This document shows positions 6,309 through 13,963 of a stretch of DNA of 37,643 bases, in pieces. The first letter of the stretch is position 1, and each line of letters opens with the position of its first letter. The notes under the pieces were generated by a model that did no database searches, was not told where the DNA came from, and saw only the letters and a program-made list of their open reading frames with translations. Source of the DNA: an uncultured Parabacteroides sp. (lineage in GTDB: Bacteria > Bacteroidota > Bacteroidia > Bacteroidales > Tannerellaceae); contig CASEMX010000046.1 in NCBI GenBank assembly GCA_949289155.1, positions 1 through 37,643 on the forward strand. The letters run 5' to 3'. The translations under genes and the position numbers were made by a program.

Positions 6309-6806
6309 AAACAGATATCATACTATCAGGTGTAGGCGGACAGGAGCCAACGCGGAGGAGACGTGCAGTCGAACCTTCGCCTCTCGGACCAGCCCATCGC
6401 TTCCGATTTGATTCCCTTGGGCCACGCGGATCTCATCATCTCCCTCGAACCTATGGAGAGTCTCCGTTATCTACCTTATTTAAATAAGGAAGGATGGCTC
6501 GTAACCAATTCGCAACCCTTTATCAATATCCCCAATTACCCAGATATGGAGAAGGTGAATGCCGAATTGGTCAAGCTCCCGCACAAGGTCGTCTTGGACG
6601 TGGAGGCCATTGCTAAGGAGGCAGGTTCGGTCCGCGCGGCGAATATCGTCATGCTCGGCGCGGCTACTCCGTTCCTCGGCTTGGAATATGAGAAGATTGA
6701 AGAGGGTGTCCGCAGCATCTTTGCCCGCAAAGGCGAGGAGATTGTGGCGATGAACCTCAAAGCCCTGAAGGCGGGATATGAAATCGCACAGCATAATAGA
6801 AAATAA
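6305..6806 (+). pseudogene. iorB: Indolepyruvate oxidoreductase beta subunit, disrupted by an internal deletion and frameshift
   Basis: The gene starts with an ATGA overlap on iorA and encodes the expected MKTDIILSGVGGQ (6305-6343). The sequence then jumps, in another frame, to SQRGGDVQSNLRLSD (from 6345) and continues normally to the stop at 6806. In intact IorB about 28 residues, running from the glycine after GVGGQ to the HGM before SQRGG, lie between these two points. Their loss with a frame change (about 83 nt) means no single frame encodes the protein. The first frame reads into unrelated residues and stops near 6487. The remaining C-terminal frame (153 codons) lacks the N-terminal strand-loop. 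Either a recent inactivating deletion or an assembly error explains this. Confidence 0.85.
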
Positions 6807-6811
6807 ACAGG

Positions 6812-6918
6812 ACACAGAGGCACAGGGACACGGAGTTTTTTAATGTGCTAATTATATGCTCGCATTGGCACATTGTTTATTAGCACATTAAAAATTCCGT
6901 GCCTTCGTGTCTCTGTGT
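6812..6918. repeat. Long imperfect inverted repeat between iorB and the thioredoxin gene
   Basis: The arms 6812-6852 and 6879-6918 are about 40 bp each and match with only a few mismatches; each contains ACACAGAG, CACGGA and TTTTTAATGTGCTAAT in the arm orientation. The loop is 26 bp. The transcript would form a long hairpin, which might end iorAB transcription although no T-run follows directly. Within each arm the CAC-rich portion is itself quasi-repetitive. Sequences of this CACAGAGGCAC kind occur as dispersed repeats in Bacteroidales, so it may be a mobile or REP-like element. Confidence 0.85.
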
Positions 6919-6941
6919 TTAAACTTAATAATTTACAGCTT

Positions 6942-7454
6942 ATGAAAAAGTATCTATTGACAACCCTCTGTCTGTTGGTGGCGTACCTATGCTGGGCGCA
7001 GACCGACGCAGACGATATTGTGAAGGTAGGCGATACGATGCCCTCCTTCGTGATTACGCACGACGACGGGACAAAGCTCGCCTCTACGCAGTGGAAGGGC
7101 AAGGTAATCCTCGTCAACCTCTTTGCAACATGGTGTCCGCCCTGTCAGAAGGAACTGGCCGCTGTAAAACAGACCTTATGGCCGAAGTATAAGGACAATA
7201 AAGACTTTATGATGTTGGTGGTTGGCCGTGAGCACACGGATGCCGACCTCAAGAAGTACAACGAGAAGAAGGGCTTCGAGTTTCCGCTCTATCCGGACAA
7301 GAACCGCGCCATCTTCAACTCGTTTGCCAAGAATCTCATTCCCCGCTTCTACTTAATTGACAAGACAGGAAAGGTGGTCTATGCCAGCAAAGGCTATGAC
7401 GACGAGGAATTCAACCGGCTGATGCAGGCTATCGACAAGGCGATAAAGGAGTAA
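6942..7454 (+). CDS. TlpA/ResA-like thioredoxin-fold protein, exported
   Basis: I take the ATG at 6942, which yields MKKYLLTTLCLLVAYLCWAQ, a signal peptide cut near residue 19-20; the longer frame would add residues from inside the inverted repeat. The 170-residue protein has an AhpC/TlpA-type thioredoxin fold with the redox motif WCPPC (C65, C68). A cis-proline segment (NLIPRFYLID) and the strand GKVVYASKG follow at the expected places. It probably acts in the periplasm as a thiol-disulfide oxidoreductase; the partner is unknown. It is followed after 3 bp by a ferredoxin-type gene, so the two form an operon. Confidence 0.9.
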   Translation: MKKYLLTTLCLLVAYLCWAQTDADDIVKVGDTMPSFVITHDDGTKLASTQWKGKVILVNLFATWCPPCQKELAAVKQTLWPKYKDNKDFMMLVVGREHTDADLKKYNEKKGFEFPLYPDKNRAIFNSFAKNLIPRFYLIDKTGKVVYASKGYDDEEFNRLMQAIDKAIKE

Positions 7455-7457
7455 CAG

Positions 7458-8243
7458 ATGCGCTGTAAGAATGTACATATTATCTATTTCTCACCCACCC
7501 ACTGCTCGGCGAAGATTGCCCATGCTATTGCAGAGGGACTGGGTGACGTCAGCTTTTTCGAGTCGGATATTACCTATGAGATGCCCGACCGGGAGGAGCT
7601 GATTGAAGAGGAGCTCTGCGTAGTGGCGGTCCCGGTATATGGTGGGCGTGTTCCAGAAGTGGCAGCTCAGCGGCTCGCCCGTTTCAAGGGAAATCATGCA
7701 CCGGTTATACCGGTTGTGATCTATGGAAACCGCGACTATGAGGACGCACTCCGCGAATTGTGCGACCTGCTTAGCGGACAGGGATTCACGCCGTTTGCGG
7801 CAGGAGCGTTCATTGGAGAGCACTCGTTCAGCCGTCCGGACCTACCGATTGCCGAAGGACGTCCTGACAAGGCGGACCACAACTGTGCGGTAGCTTTCGG
7901 CCGAAAGGCGCTGGAGAAACTTCATCTGGCTGCCGATATCGAGGTGTTGACCCCGCCTCAGGTGAAAGGCAACTTCCCATATAAGCCGTTGATGCCAGCA
8001 CAACCCCAAGCTCCCATCACGGCACTCGACCTCTGTACCCAGTGCGAGCATTGCATCGCCATCTGCCCGGTCAAGGCTATTTCGGTCGTCGATGGAGAAA
8101 TCTACAGTGACCCGCAGTTGTGCATCAAGTGCTGCGCCTGCGTGAAAGAATGTCCCGAAGGGGCACGCTCCTTCGATACGCCTTTTGCAGCGATTTTGCA
8201 TAAAAATTTCAATAAACGTCGCGAACCAGAGCTATTCTTTTAG
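7458..8243 (+). CDS. EFR1-type flavodoxin/ferredoxin fusion protein
   Basis: The 261-residue protein joins an N-terminal flavodoxin-like domain (residues 1-165; IIYFSPTHCSAKIAHAIA is the phosphate-binding loop for FMN, and VAVPVYGGRVP is a second FMN contact) to two C-terminal [4Fe-4S] ferredoxin motifs. The motifs are C193-x2-C196-x2-C199-x3-C203 and C222-x2-C225-x2-C228-x3-C232, each followed by P. An extra cysteine at 226 lies inside the second motif. It is a cytoplasmic electron carrier or reductase, as in the EFR1 family; the specific partner is unknown. The start is 3 bp after the thioredoxin-fold gene. Confidence 0.9.
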   Translation: MRCKNVHIIYFSPTHCSAKIAHAIAEGLGDVSFFESDITYEMPDREELIEEELCVVAVPVYGGRVPEVAAQRLARFKGNHAPVIPVVIYGNRDYEDALRELCDLLSGQGFTPFAAGAFIGEHSFSRPDLPIAEGRPDKADHNCAVAFGRKALEKLHLAADIEVLTPPQVKGNFPYKPLMPAQPQAPITALDLCTQCEHCIAICPVKAISVVDGEIYSDPQLCIKCCACVKECPEGARSFDTPFAAILHKNFNKRREPELFF

Positions 8244-8291
8244 GCGCTTGGAGAAGCGATGCATAATCAATTTCATTCATAATTCATGCAA

Positions 8292-8322
8292 CCCCTCTTG
8301 AGCCTGTCTCGAGAGGGGTTTC
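8292..8322 (+). terminator. Rho-independent terminator
   Basis: The stem CCCCTCT (8292-8298) pairs with AGAGGGG (8312-8318), with a 13-base loop and the tail TTTCTT. It closes the thioredoxin-ferredoxin operon; the T-run is on the plus-strand side only. Confidence 0.8.
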
Positions 8323-8379
8323 TTGTCTCGTAAGACGCAAAAAAGAGGTTCCCGAGACGGACGCCCGCTGCCGGACAAG

Positions 8380-10011
8380 TCAACGTTGAAAGATTTCCGG
8401 GTAGCGCCGAATAAAGTAGATAGGCGTGCAGCTCCACGCATGGCAGTAACTGTTTATCGGCGCAAACCCATAAGGTGAAAGGAGGTCATCCTTCGGGTCG
8501 TATGCTTCCCAGAAGGTATCTGCCCCTTTGCGGACCATACTGCCCCAATAGTCAATTAGCAGCTGCCGCGCCTCTGCTTCCATGCCACATTGAATCATCG
8601 TTTCGACCAGATAATGATAAGCATAAGGCGTACCGGGATAGACCGCCTCGGGCATCGCCATCACCCGTCTCAGCGCCTTTTTCCCCTCATCTGCCGAGAG
8701 GACGCCGGACAGTACCATCCATACCTGCGACAAATAAGAGACCTGCCGATCGGCTCCGCTGACGAAGTAACCCGCCTTCTTGTCATATAGCCGCTCCCGA
8801 ACCGCCTTCTTTATCCGCCGGGCAAGGGCAGGCCACTCCTTCACCTCCGCCTCTTTTCCCAAAAGCTTCGCCAACTCGTAACTCTTATTCAAGGCAAAGA
8901 CCAGCAACCCTTGCATCGGAGTATAAGTATCCAGTCCGGCACGCCAGTCGAAAAAGAGCCAGAGCGGAGTATTTTTCTGTGGATTGTACAGCTGGGTATC
9001 ATCGATATAAGTCATCGCCAATCTTATCTGGTTCACGACCACCGGCCAGAGGTCCAGAGCGGTCTCCCTATCACCAGTATCCTTCAAGTACTCCAGCAGC
9101 GCGACATTATACAGCAGACTGTAATCCTGGCAAACCGTGCCATATTGCGGATGCGGCGTAGGCTTCTCAAACACATTGGCATGCAATTGTCCGTCCTCGG
9201 CTGCCAAAGCTGCCAACAGATACAAGCAGCGCTTTGTCAAATCAAACTGCCTGAATGACTCCGCATTGGCAATCGATTCTAAGTATAGGTCTCCTATCCA
9301 CAGCCGCTGGTCACGTTTAGGGCCATCCTCATAAACTGTCTGCATACATTCGCGCAACGTCTCCACCCCTACCCGATGGATAGCGCGGATTATCTCCGGA
9401 GTCGTCTCAGAAAGTTCCTCGACATAAGCCGGAGCTGACGATAATGCCCTGAAGGACATATCCGACATCGCGAAGCTGAATCCCGGCGAATCCCCCAGTA
9501 CCTCGACTTTGACATATCGGCAAGACAAACGCCGCCCAATCGTCACCTCCTCACCGATATAAGGCAAGGTAATCACCTCATCCTGCAACCAAGCCCTGCC
9601 TAACCCTCCGGGATAAGGGTCGAAAGGAGTATTCAGTTCGATAGGCATTTCCGCAAAAGTAAATTTGATACGCACCGGAGCATCCTGCGCCCGGTCCAAC
9701 AAGGAGAGCTTAAAAGAGTAGTAACCTGTCATGTGCCGTCCGAAGTCAAGGATATAGACATCTCCCCGCTTCAATGCGGTATGGTAGAAAACATCCAACC
9801 CGGGAATCGCCTCCATCCGCCATCCCTGATAAGCAACCGAATCCGCCACCGACCTTACCAACCTCACCGGTCTAAGCCGTGTCTCATGCAATTGAGGAAT
9901 AGCCTCCTCCGCCTTCTGCAGCCATCTCTCCCGATAAGCCTGATAGACATCCGCCCACAATAAGTAATTCACGCACAAAAGTCCGGCAAGAATAAAACAA
10001 TATCGTCTCAT
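8380..10011 (-). CDS. Secreted GH78 (alpha-L-rhamnosidase)-like glycoside hydrolase
   Basis: The start at 10011 gives MRRYCFILAGLLCVNYLLWA, a clear signal peptide; an upstream ATG adds only a hydrophobic run from the terminator region. The mature protein (543 residues with signal) has a beta-sandwich-like part (to about residue 190) and then an (alpha/alpha)6 barrel. The GH78 signature region reads DGPKRDQRLWIGDLYLE; in classic rhamnosidases it is D-x-P-x-R-D-E, and the E that serves as general acid is Q here. C-terminal GADTFWEAYD and SYCHAWSCTP are also family-typical. Length is short for GH78. It belongs to a divergent branch, so the substrate cannot be given, and loss of the catalytic acid is possible. 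Confidence 0.8.
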   Translation of the reverse strand: MRRYCFILAGLLCVNYLLWADVYQAYRERWLQKAEEAIPQLHETRLRPVRLVRSVADSVAYQGWRMEAIPGLDVFYHTALKRGDVYILDFGRHMTGYYSFKLSLLDRAQDAPVRIKFTFAEMPIELNTPFDPYPGGLGRAWLQDEVITLPYIGEEVTIGRRLSCRYVKVEVLGDSPGFSFAMSDMSFRALSSAPAYVEELSETTPEIIRAIHRVGVETLRECMQTVYEDGPKRDQRLWIGDLYLESIANAESFRQFDLTKRCLYLLAALAAEDGQLHANVFEKPTPHPQYGTVCQDYSLLYNVALLEYLKDTGDRETALDLWPVVVNQIRLAMTYIDDTQLYNPQKNTPLWLFFDWRAGLDTYTPMQGLLVFALNKSYELAKLLGKEAEVKEWPALARRIKKAVRERLYDKKAGYFVSGADRQVSYLSQVWMVLSGVLSADEGKKALRRVMAMPEAVYPGTPYAYHYLVETMIQCGMEAEARQLLIDYWGSMVRKGADTFWEAYDPKDDLLSPYGFAPINSYCHAWSCTPIYFIRRYPEIFQR

Positions 10012-10032
10012 GAATATTAGAATGAAAAGGAT

Positions 10033-10088
10033 AAATAAAAAGGAGCTGGTCTGCTGTCCCAATCATAGGACTACTAAAGACCAACTCC
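10033..10088 (-). terminator. Terminator after the rprXY locus
   Basis: On the minus strand GGAGTTGGTCT pairs with AGACCAGCTCC (10088-10078 with 10052-10042, one mismatch) around a 25-base loop. It is followed by TTTTTATTTAT. It separates rprXY from the GH78-like gene. Confidence 0.75.
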
Positions 10089-10098
10089 CCTGACTTTC

Positions 10099-10830
10099 TT
10101 ATAATACCTGAATACCATCTTCACGGTTCTGGTCATCTGCCGATGGAGTAATCAGCTTATATCCTTTACCATGAATGTTGATAATCTCGATGCCCGGATC
10201 ATCTTTCAGCAACTTACGCAACTTGGTAATATAGACATCCATACTTCGAGCATTGAAATAGTTGTCGTCCACCCAAATCGTCTTCAAGGCATAGTTACGC
10301 TCCAAGATTTCGTTGGCATGAGCGCACAACAGGCTCAACAGTTCGCATTCTTTTGTGGTCAGTTTCGTCACCTTCTCGCCGATAGTCAGCGTTTGCTTCT
10401 GCGTATCGAATAAGAAGTTTCCTAACTTATAGAAAGGAATATCTTTCATCTTCTTACCTTTCACACGGCGCAAGATAGCCTCGATACGGAGCAACAGCTC
10501 CTCCATACTGAACGGCTTGGTCAAATAATCGTCCGCACCAATCTTGAAGCCTTCCAAGATATCCTCCTTCATGGTCTTTGCAGTAAGGAAGATAATAGGG
10601 ATATCCGGATTTATCGAACGGATTTCTTGAGCCAAAGTAAAGCCATCTTTCTTCGGCATCATAACATCTAACACACAAAGGTCATATTTCGTTTTTGTAA
10701 AGCCCTTATAACCGGCTTCTCCATCTGCGAACAAATCGGTAATATACCCTTTTGCCTGTAAGTATTCTCTTAACAGCATTCCTAAATTCTCATCGTCTTC
10801 ACAAAAGAAGATTTTAATTTTTTCTTCCAT
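10099..10830 (-). CDS. rprY: RprY-like response regulator, possible separate translation start
   Basis: The ATG at 10830 is the usual regulator start (MEEKIKIFFCEDDENLG), 2 bases after the relic kinase stop codon TAG at 10835-10833. From here the 243-residue OmpR-family protein is complete: acidic pocket E11-D12-D13, phospho-acceptor D55, the switch threonine in FLTAK, the lysine of TKPF, and a C-terminal winged helix (YITKLRKLLKDD). It could be made alone by internal initiation in addition to, or instead of, the fusion. RprY is essential or important in some Bacteroides as far as I know, so selection for keeping this start is plausible. Confidence 0.7.
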   Translation of the reverse strand: MEEKIKIFFCEDDENLGMLLREYLQAKGYITDLFADGEAGYKGFTKTKYDLCVLDVMMPKKDGFTLAQEIRSINPDIPIIFLTAKTMKEDILEGFKIGADDYLTKPFSMEELLLRIEAILRRVKGKKMKDIPFYKLGNFLFDTQKQTLTIGEKVTKLTTKECELLSLLCAHANEILERNYALKTIWVDDNYFNARSMDVYITKLRKLLKDDPGIEIINIHGKGYKLITPSADDQNREDGIQVL

Positions 10831-12315
10831 AACTAACTTTTTATAAGAGGTAAAGTAATAATAAATTTGTTCTGCGCGGATTGAACCTTTGTGGTCCTCT
10901 ATTATTTTACGCACATAGGCAAGTCCCAGACCAAAACCCTTTACGTCATGCTTATTTCCCGTCGGTACGCGGAAGAAACGGTCAAATACCTTTTTCAGAT
11001 ACTCTTTCTTTATGCCTATACCGTTATCTTCTACAGAAATCTGCAGTTTCCCATTTTCATTCCATGTACGCACCATAAGCGCCAACGGAGTATCCAGACG
11101 ACGATACTTCACCGCATTATCCAATAGATTGAATAATACATTCGTGATATGCATTTCGTCCACATAAATCGTCGAATCCATTGCTTCCAAATCGATATCC
11201 AACGTTCCACCATACTTTTCGACTTTCAAAGCGAACGTATTCGCGACAGATATCACTAAATCGTTTGCATCCAATTCCTTCAGTTTCAACGTAGCTTTCT
11301 GACGTTCGAACAAAGACATCTGCAACACTTTTTCTACCAAAAAGCCCAAACGTTTGGTTTCATCGTTTATTACGCCGGATATGTGCTTAAACACATCCGG
11401 ACTCTTGGTAATATCCGAATCTTTCAGCATCTGCGCCGCTAACGAAATAGTCGAAACCGGCGTTTTCAACTCATGCGTCATATTATTGATGAAATCGTTT
11501 TTCATTTCCGACAGACGCTTCTGACGGAATACGATATAAATCGTAAAGACAAACGTCACTAATAAGATAAACGAGAAGATGACCGACGGCGCAATAAAAG
11601 TAATCGAACTCGAAATGTAATTCCCTTTCGTCGGGAAATAGACTTTCAAATAATTCTGTTTCGAGGGGGGGTCATTCGGGAACAATACTTGTGTAATAAT
11701 ATTCGATGCTAAAGGCTCGCCCTCTATTTTACCGCTCCGATAAACCTCGTTTCCATCTTTATTAATGACAGAAAAAATAAACGGAAGGTTTAATCCGCTA
11801 TTTACAAACTCATTTTTCAAATAACCTTTCAATTTCTTGAAATCGATTCTCTCTTGAATCGGCTTTAAATTGGCGGTATATAATATATTGTATATAACCT
11901 CATCAATCAGACCTCCCTGATATTGATAACGCTGCTTCAACGTTTTCTGCAAATCGCGGGACGTATTGACAATCGAATTGGTCTGCTTATTACTCAAAGC
12001 CGAACGTGGCTGGAATTTCTGACTACTAAAACTTTGCAGTTCGATTTGTTGCATTCCTCCGTTCGAATCTGTAATAATAACATTCTGATACAAGAAACTG
12101 TTCTGGTCGCGATTGATATCATTTTCCAGATATTGCCGCGTCTCGTCCAATTCCAATGTCTTTGATACCTGATGCAAACATTGTTTTACCGTTTCGTCGA
12201 ACTGCTCGCTCCGGGTTTTCAGAATAATTCTTACATAACTTATCTGCAAATATAAGAGACCTGAGAAAGCAAAAGCCATAACCAAGGCGAGCAACCAAAT
12301 AGTCGATTTCTTCAT
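10099..12315 (-). CDS. RprX-type sensor kinase fused in frame to RprY-type response regulator
   Basis: The frame from ATG 12315 encodes 738 residues. Residues 1-482 are an RprX-like histidine kinase: membrane helices at about 5-28 and 239-264, H281 in NNMTHELKTP, N-box around 392-404, G1 DNGIGI at 430-435, F-box, and G2 GFGLGLAYV at 460-468. From 496 the complete RprY-like regulator follows, with a receiver domain (phospho-acceptor D550) and a winged-helix domain. Normally the kinase would end a dozen residues later and the regulator would start separately. Here the end of the kinase is out of frame: NKFIITLPLIKS and its TAG stop at 10835-10833 are still readable in another frame. About 20 nt after codon 481-482 appear to be missing. 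The product, if made, tethers the DNA-binding domain to the membrane and lacks the last strands of the ATPase domain. Confidence 0.85.
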   Translation of the reverse strand: MKKSTIWLLALVMAFAFSGLLYLQISYVRIILKTRSEQFDETVKQCLHQVSKTLELDETRQYLENDINRDQNSFLYQNVIITDSNGGMQQIELQSFSSQKFQPRSALSNKQTNSIVNTSRDLQKTLKQRYQYQGGLIDEVIYNILYTANLKPIQERIDFKKLKGYLKNEFVNSGLNLPFIFSVINKDGNEVYRSGKIEGEPLASNIITQVLFPNDPPSKQNYLKVYFPTKGNYISSSITFIAPSVIFSFILLVTFVFTIYIVFRQKRLSEMKNDFINNMTHELKTPVSTISLAAQMLKDSDITKSPDVFKHISGVINDETKRLGFLVEKVLQMSLFERQKATLKLKELDANDLVISVANTFALKVEKYGGTLDIDLEAMDSTIYVDEMHITNVLFNLLDNAVKYRRLDTPLALMVRTWNENGKLQISVEDNGIGIKKEYLKKVFDRFFRVPTGNKHDVKGFGLGLAYVRKIIEDHKGSIRAEQIYYYFTSYKKLVMEEKIKIFFCEDDENLGMLLREYLQAKGYITDLFADGEAGYKGFTKTKYDLCVLDVMMPKKDGFTLAQEIRSINPDIPIIFLTAKTMKEDILEGFKIGADDYLTKPFSMEELLLRIEAILRRVKGKKMKDIPFYKLGNFLFDTQKQTLTIGEKVTKLTTKECELLSLLCAHANEILERNYALKTIWVDDNYFNARSMDVYITKLRKLLKDDPGIEIINIHGKGYKLITPSADDQNREDGIQVL

Positions 12316-12657
12316 CTTCTTTATTCTCCCTATTACTAACGACAAATAACGCATGTTTCGCGTAAAAAAACGCACAAAAAATGTAAAAACAGTGCATTTA
12401 AATTGTTAATAATAATTTGCGGCTTCACAATTTGCTCATCTCATCCCCCCATTTTCGACAAAAATTTATTTTTTTATAATAACAATCTTACGCATCATTT
12501 AGTTTACGGCTTCTTCATATTTTTTTCTTCAGACAATTTTATCCATCCGATTATCCATTTATTACAAACTTCAAGTTTCTCTCTTCTGAATCTTCTCCCC
12601 TAAAAATCACAGGCGTTTTTCTTTCCAACAACAACGATTATTCTTCCCAAAATAGCC

Positions 12658-12679
12658 GATACTTTTCCGGAAAATAATC
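12658..12679. promoter_or_regulatory. Palindrome, possible operator, upstream of murG
   Basis: TTTTCCGGAAAA at 12663-12674 is a perfect 12-bp palindrome. The flanks GAT (12658-12660) and ATC (12677-12679) extend the symmetry to 22 bp. It lies about 95 bp upstream of the murG promoter and might be a binding site of a dimeric regulator, RprY being a neighbour. There is no direct evidence for a ligand. Confidence 0.35.
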
Positions 12680-12771
12680 GATATTTTTCCCTGCAAATTC
12701 AACGGAAAAGCTATCGACCGACGCAAACAAAACAGATAATCCATCTTTTCCTTTTAAATCCTCTATTTCTC

Positions 12772-12802
12772 TTTGAGAAGTTTGGCAAAACATCTACTTT
12801 TG
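12772..12802 (+). promoter_or_regulatory. Promoter of the murG-yqeY operon
   Basis: TTTG at 12772-12775, a spacer of exactly 19 bp and TACTTTTG at 12795-12802 match the Bacteroidota consensus fully. The start codon of murG follows 21 bp later. Confidence 0.85.
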
Positions 12803-12823
12803 CATGGACTGAATTAGATAAAT

Positions 12824-13930
12824 ATGAAGCAATATAAAGTGATTATCAGTGGAGGCGGAACAGGCGGACATATTTTCCCGGCTATTTCTATCGCCAACAC
12901 GTTAAAGAAACGGTTACCGGACGTAGAAATTCTATTTGTCGGCGCAGAAGACCGGATGGAGATGGAGAAAGTTCCTGCAGCTGGCTATCCGATTATCGGT
13001 TTGCCGGTCAAAGGTTTCGACCGAACGCATCTTTTTCATAATATAAAAGTGATACAATGCCTACTTAAAAGTTTAGGACTGGCAAAGAGAACCATTCAGG
13101 AATTCCGGCCAGATATTGCAGTCGGCGTGGGAGGATACGCCAGCGGTCCAACGCTTTGGATGGCCTCTTCGTTAGGAATACCGACACTTATACAAGAGCA
13201 AAACTCTTATGCCGGCGTTACCAATAAATTATTGGCAAAGAAGGCCGACCGCATTTGCGTGGCATACGAGGGAATGGAGAAATTTTTCCCAAAAGACAAA
13301 ATCGTCATCACTGGGAATCCGGTACGTCAGGATTTGGAAGAAGCAATAGGAAAAAGGGAGGAAGCTTTACGTTTCTTCGGACTCGACCCGATGAAAAAAA
13401 CATTATTGGTCGTAGGCGGAAGCTTGGGTGCACGTACCATCAATCATAGTATCCAAGGCGACTTGGACAAGTTATTTGCGTCTGACGTGCAGGTAATTTG
13501 GCAGACAGGACGTTATTACCAAGAAGAGGCACTTGCTCATTTGAAGGCTTATCGCGGGATGCCTATTTGGTGCTCCGATTTCATTACCCGAATGGACTAT
13601 GCATATGCTGCAGCCGATTTGGTCATTTCCCGCGCCGGAGCCGGGTCCATCTCCGAATTATGCATTCTGAAGAAACCGGCAATATTAGTGCCTTCTCCAA
13701 ATGTTGCAGAAGACCATCAGACAAAAAATGCCTTAGCGCTCGCCAATCAAGATGCCGCAGTAATGGTCCGCGATGCAGAGGCAAAAGCAATGCTGGTAGA
13801 AACAGCATTATCCTTGATTCAGGATGATGCTAAATTAGCATCTTTGTCTGAAAATATCCATAAAATGGCACATTTTCACAGTGCAGAACAAATCGTTGAC
13901 GAAATTGTTCGCATTATAGAAAGAAAGTAG
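12824..13930 (+). CDS. murG: UDP-GlcNAc:undecaprenyl-PP-MurNAc-pentapeptide GlcNAc transferase
   Basis: MurG makes lipid II from lipid I at the cytoplasmic face of the inner membrane. The 368-residue protein has the N-terminal glycine loop SGGGTGGHIFPAI, the second loop GVGGYASGP, the C-terminal UDP-GlcNAc site VGGSLGARTIN and RAGAGSISEL, and VPSPNVAEDHQTKNA. Length is normal. It is the first gene of the local cluster; mraY, murD and ftsW, which usually precede it, are not here and a promoter takes their place. Confidence 0.97.
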   Translation: MKQYKVIISGGGTGGHIFPAISIANTLKKRLPDVEILFVGAEDRMEMEKVPAAGYPIIGLPVKGFDRTHLFHNIKVIQCLLKSLGLAKRTIQEFRPDIAVGVGGYASGPTLWMASSLGIPTLIQEQNSYAGVTNKLLAKKADRICVAYEGMEKFFPKDKIVITGNPVRQDLEEAIGKREEALRFFGLDPMKKTLLVVGGSLGARTINHSIQGDLDKLFASDVQVIWQTGRYYQEEALAHLKAYRGMPIWCSDFITRMDYAYAAADLVISRAGAGSISELCILKKPAILVPSPNVAEDHQTKNALALANQDAAVMVRDAEAKAMLVETALSLIQDDAKLASLSENIHKMAHFHSAEQIVDEIVRIIERK

Positions 13931-13963
13931 TAACTTTGAAAGCTTGTTATAAGAAAGTAAAAT

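Larger units (their letters stand above)
12316..12823. other. Divergent intergenic region between rprX and murG
   Basis: This is about 500 bp of AT-rich sequence without a convincing gene. It holds the start region of rprX, for which I see no perfect TAnnTTTG box, and T/C-rich plus-strand sequence between 12440 and 12600. It also holds a palindrome around 12658-12679 and the murG promoter at 12772-12802; these last two are listed separately. I see no RNA gene in it. Confidence 0.5.

Noticed and set aside
12640-12700. Possible degenerate terminator with repeated GAT-A-CTTTTCC / CGATATTTTTCC
   Set aside because: The halves do not form a continuous stem. Only the inner TTTTCCGGAAAA palindrome is convincing, and it is reported as that.
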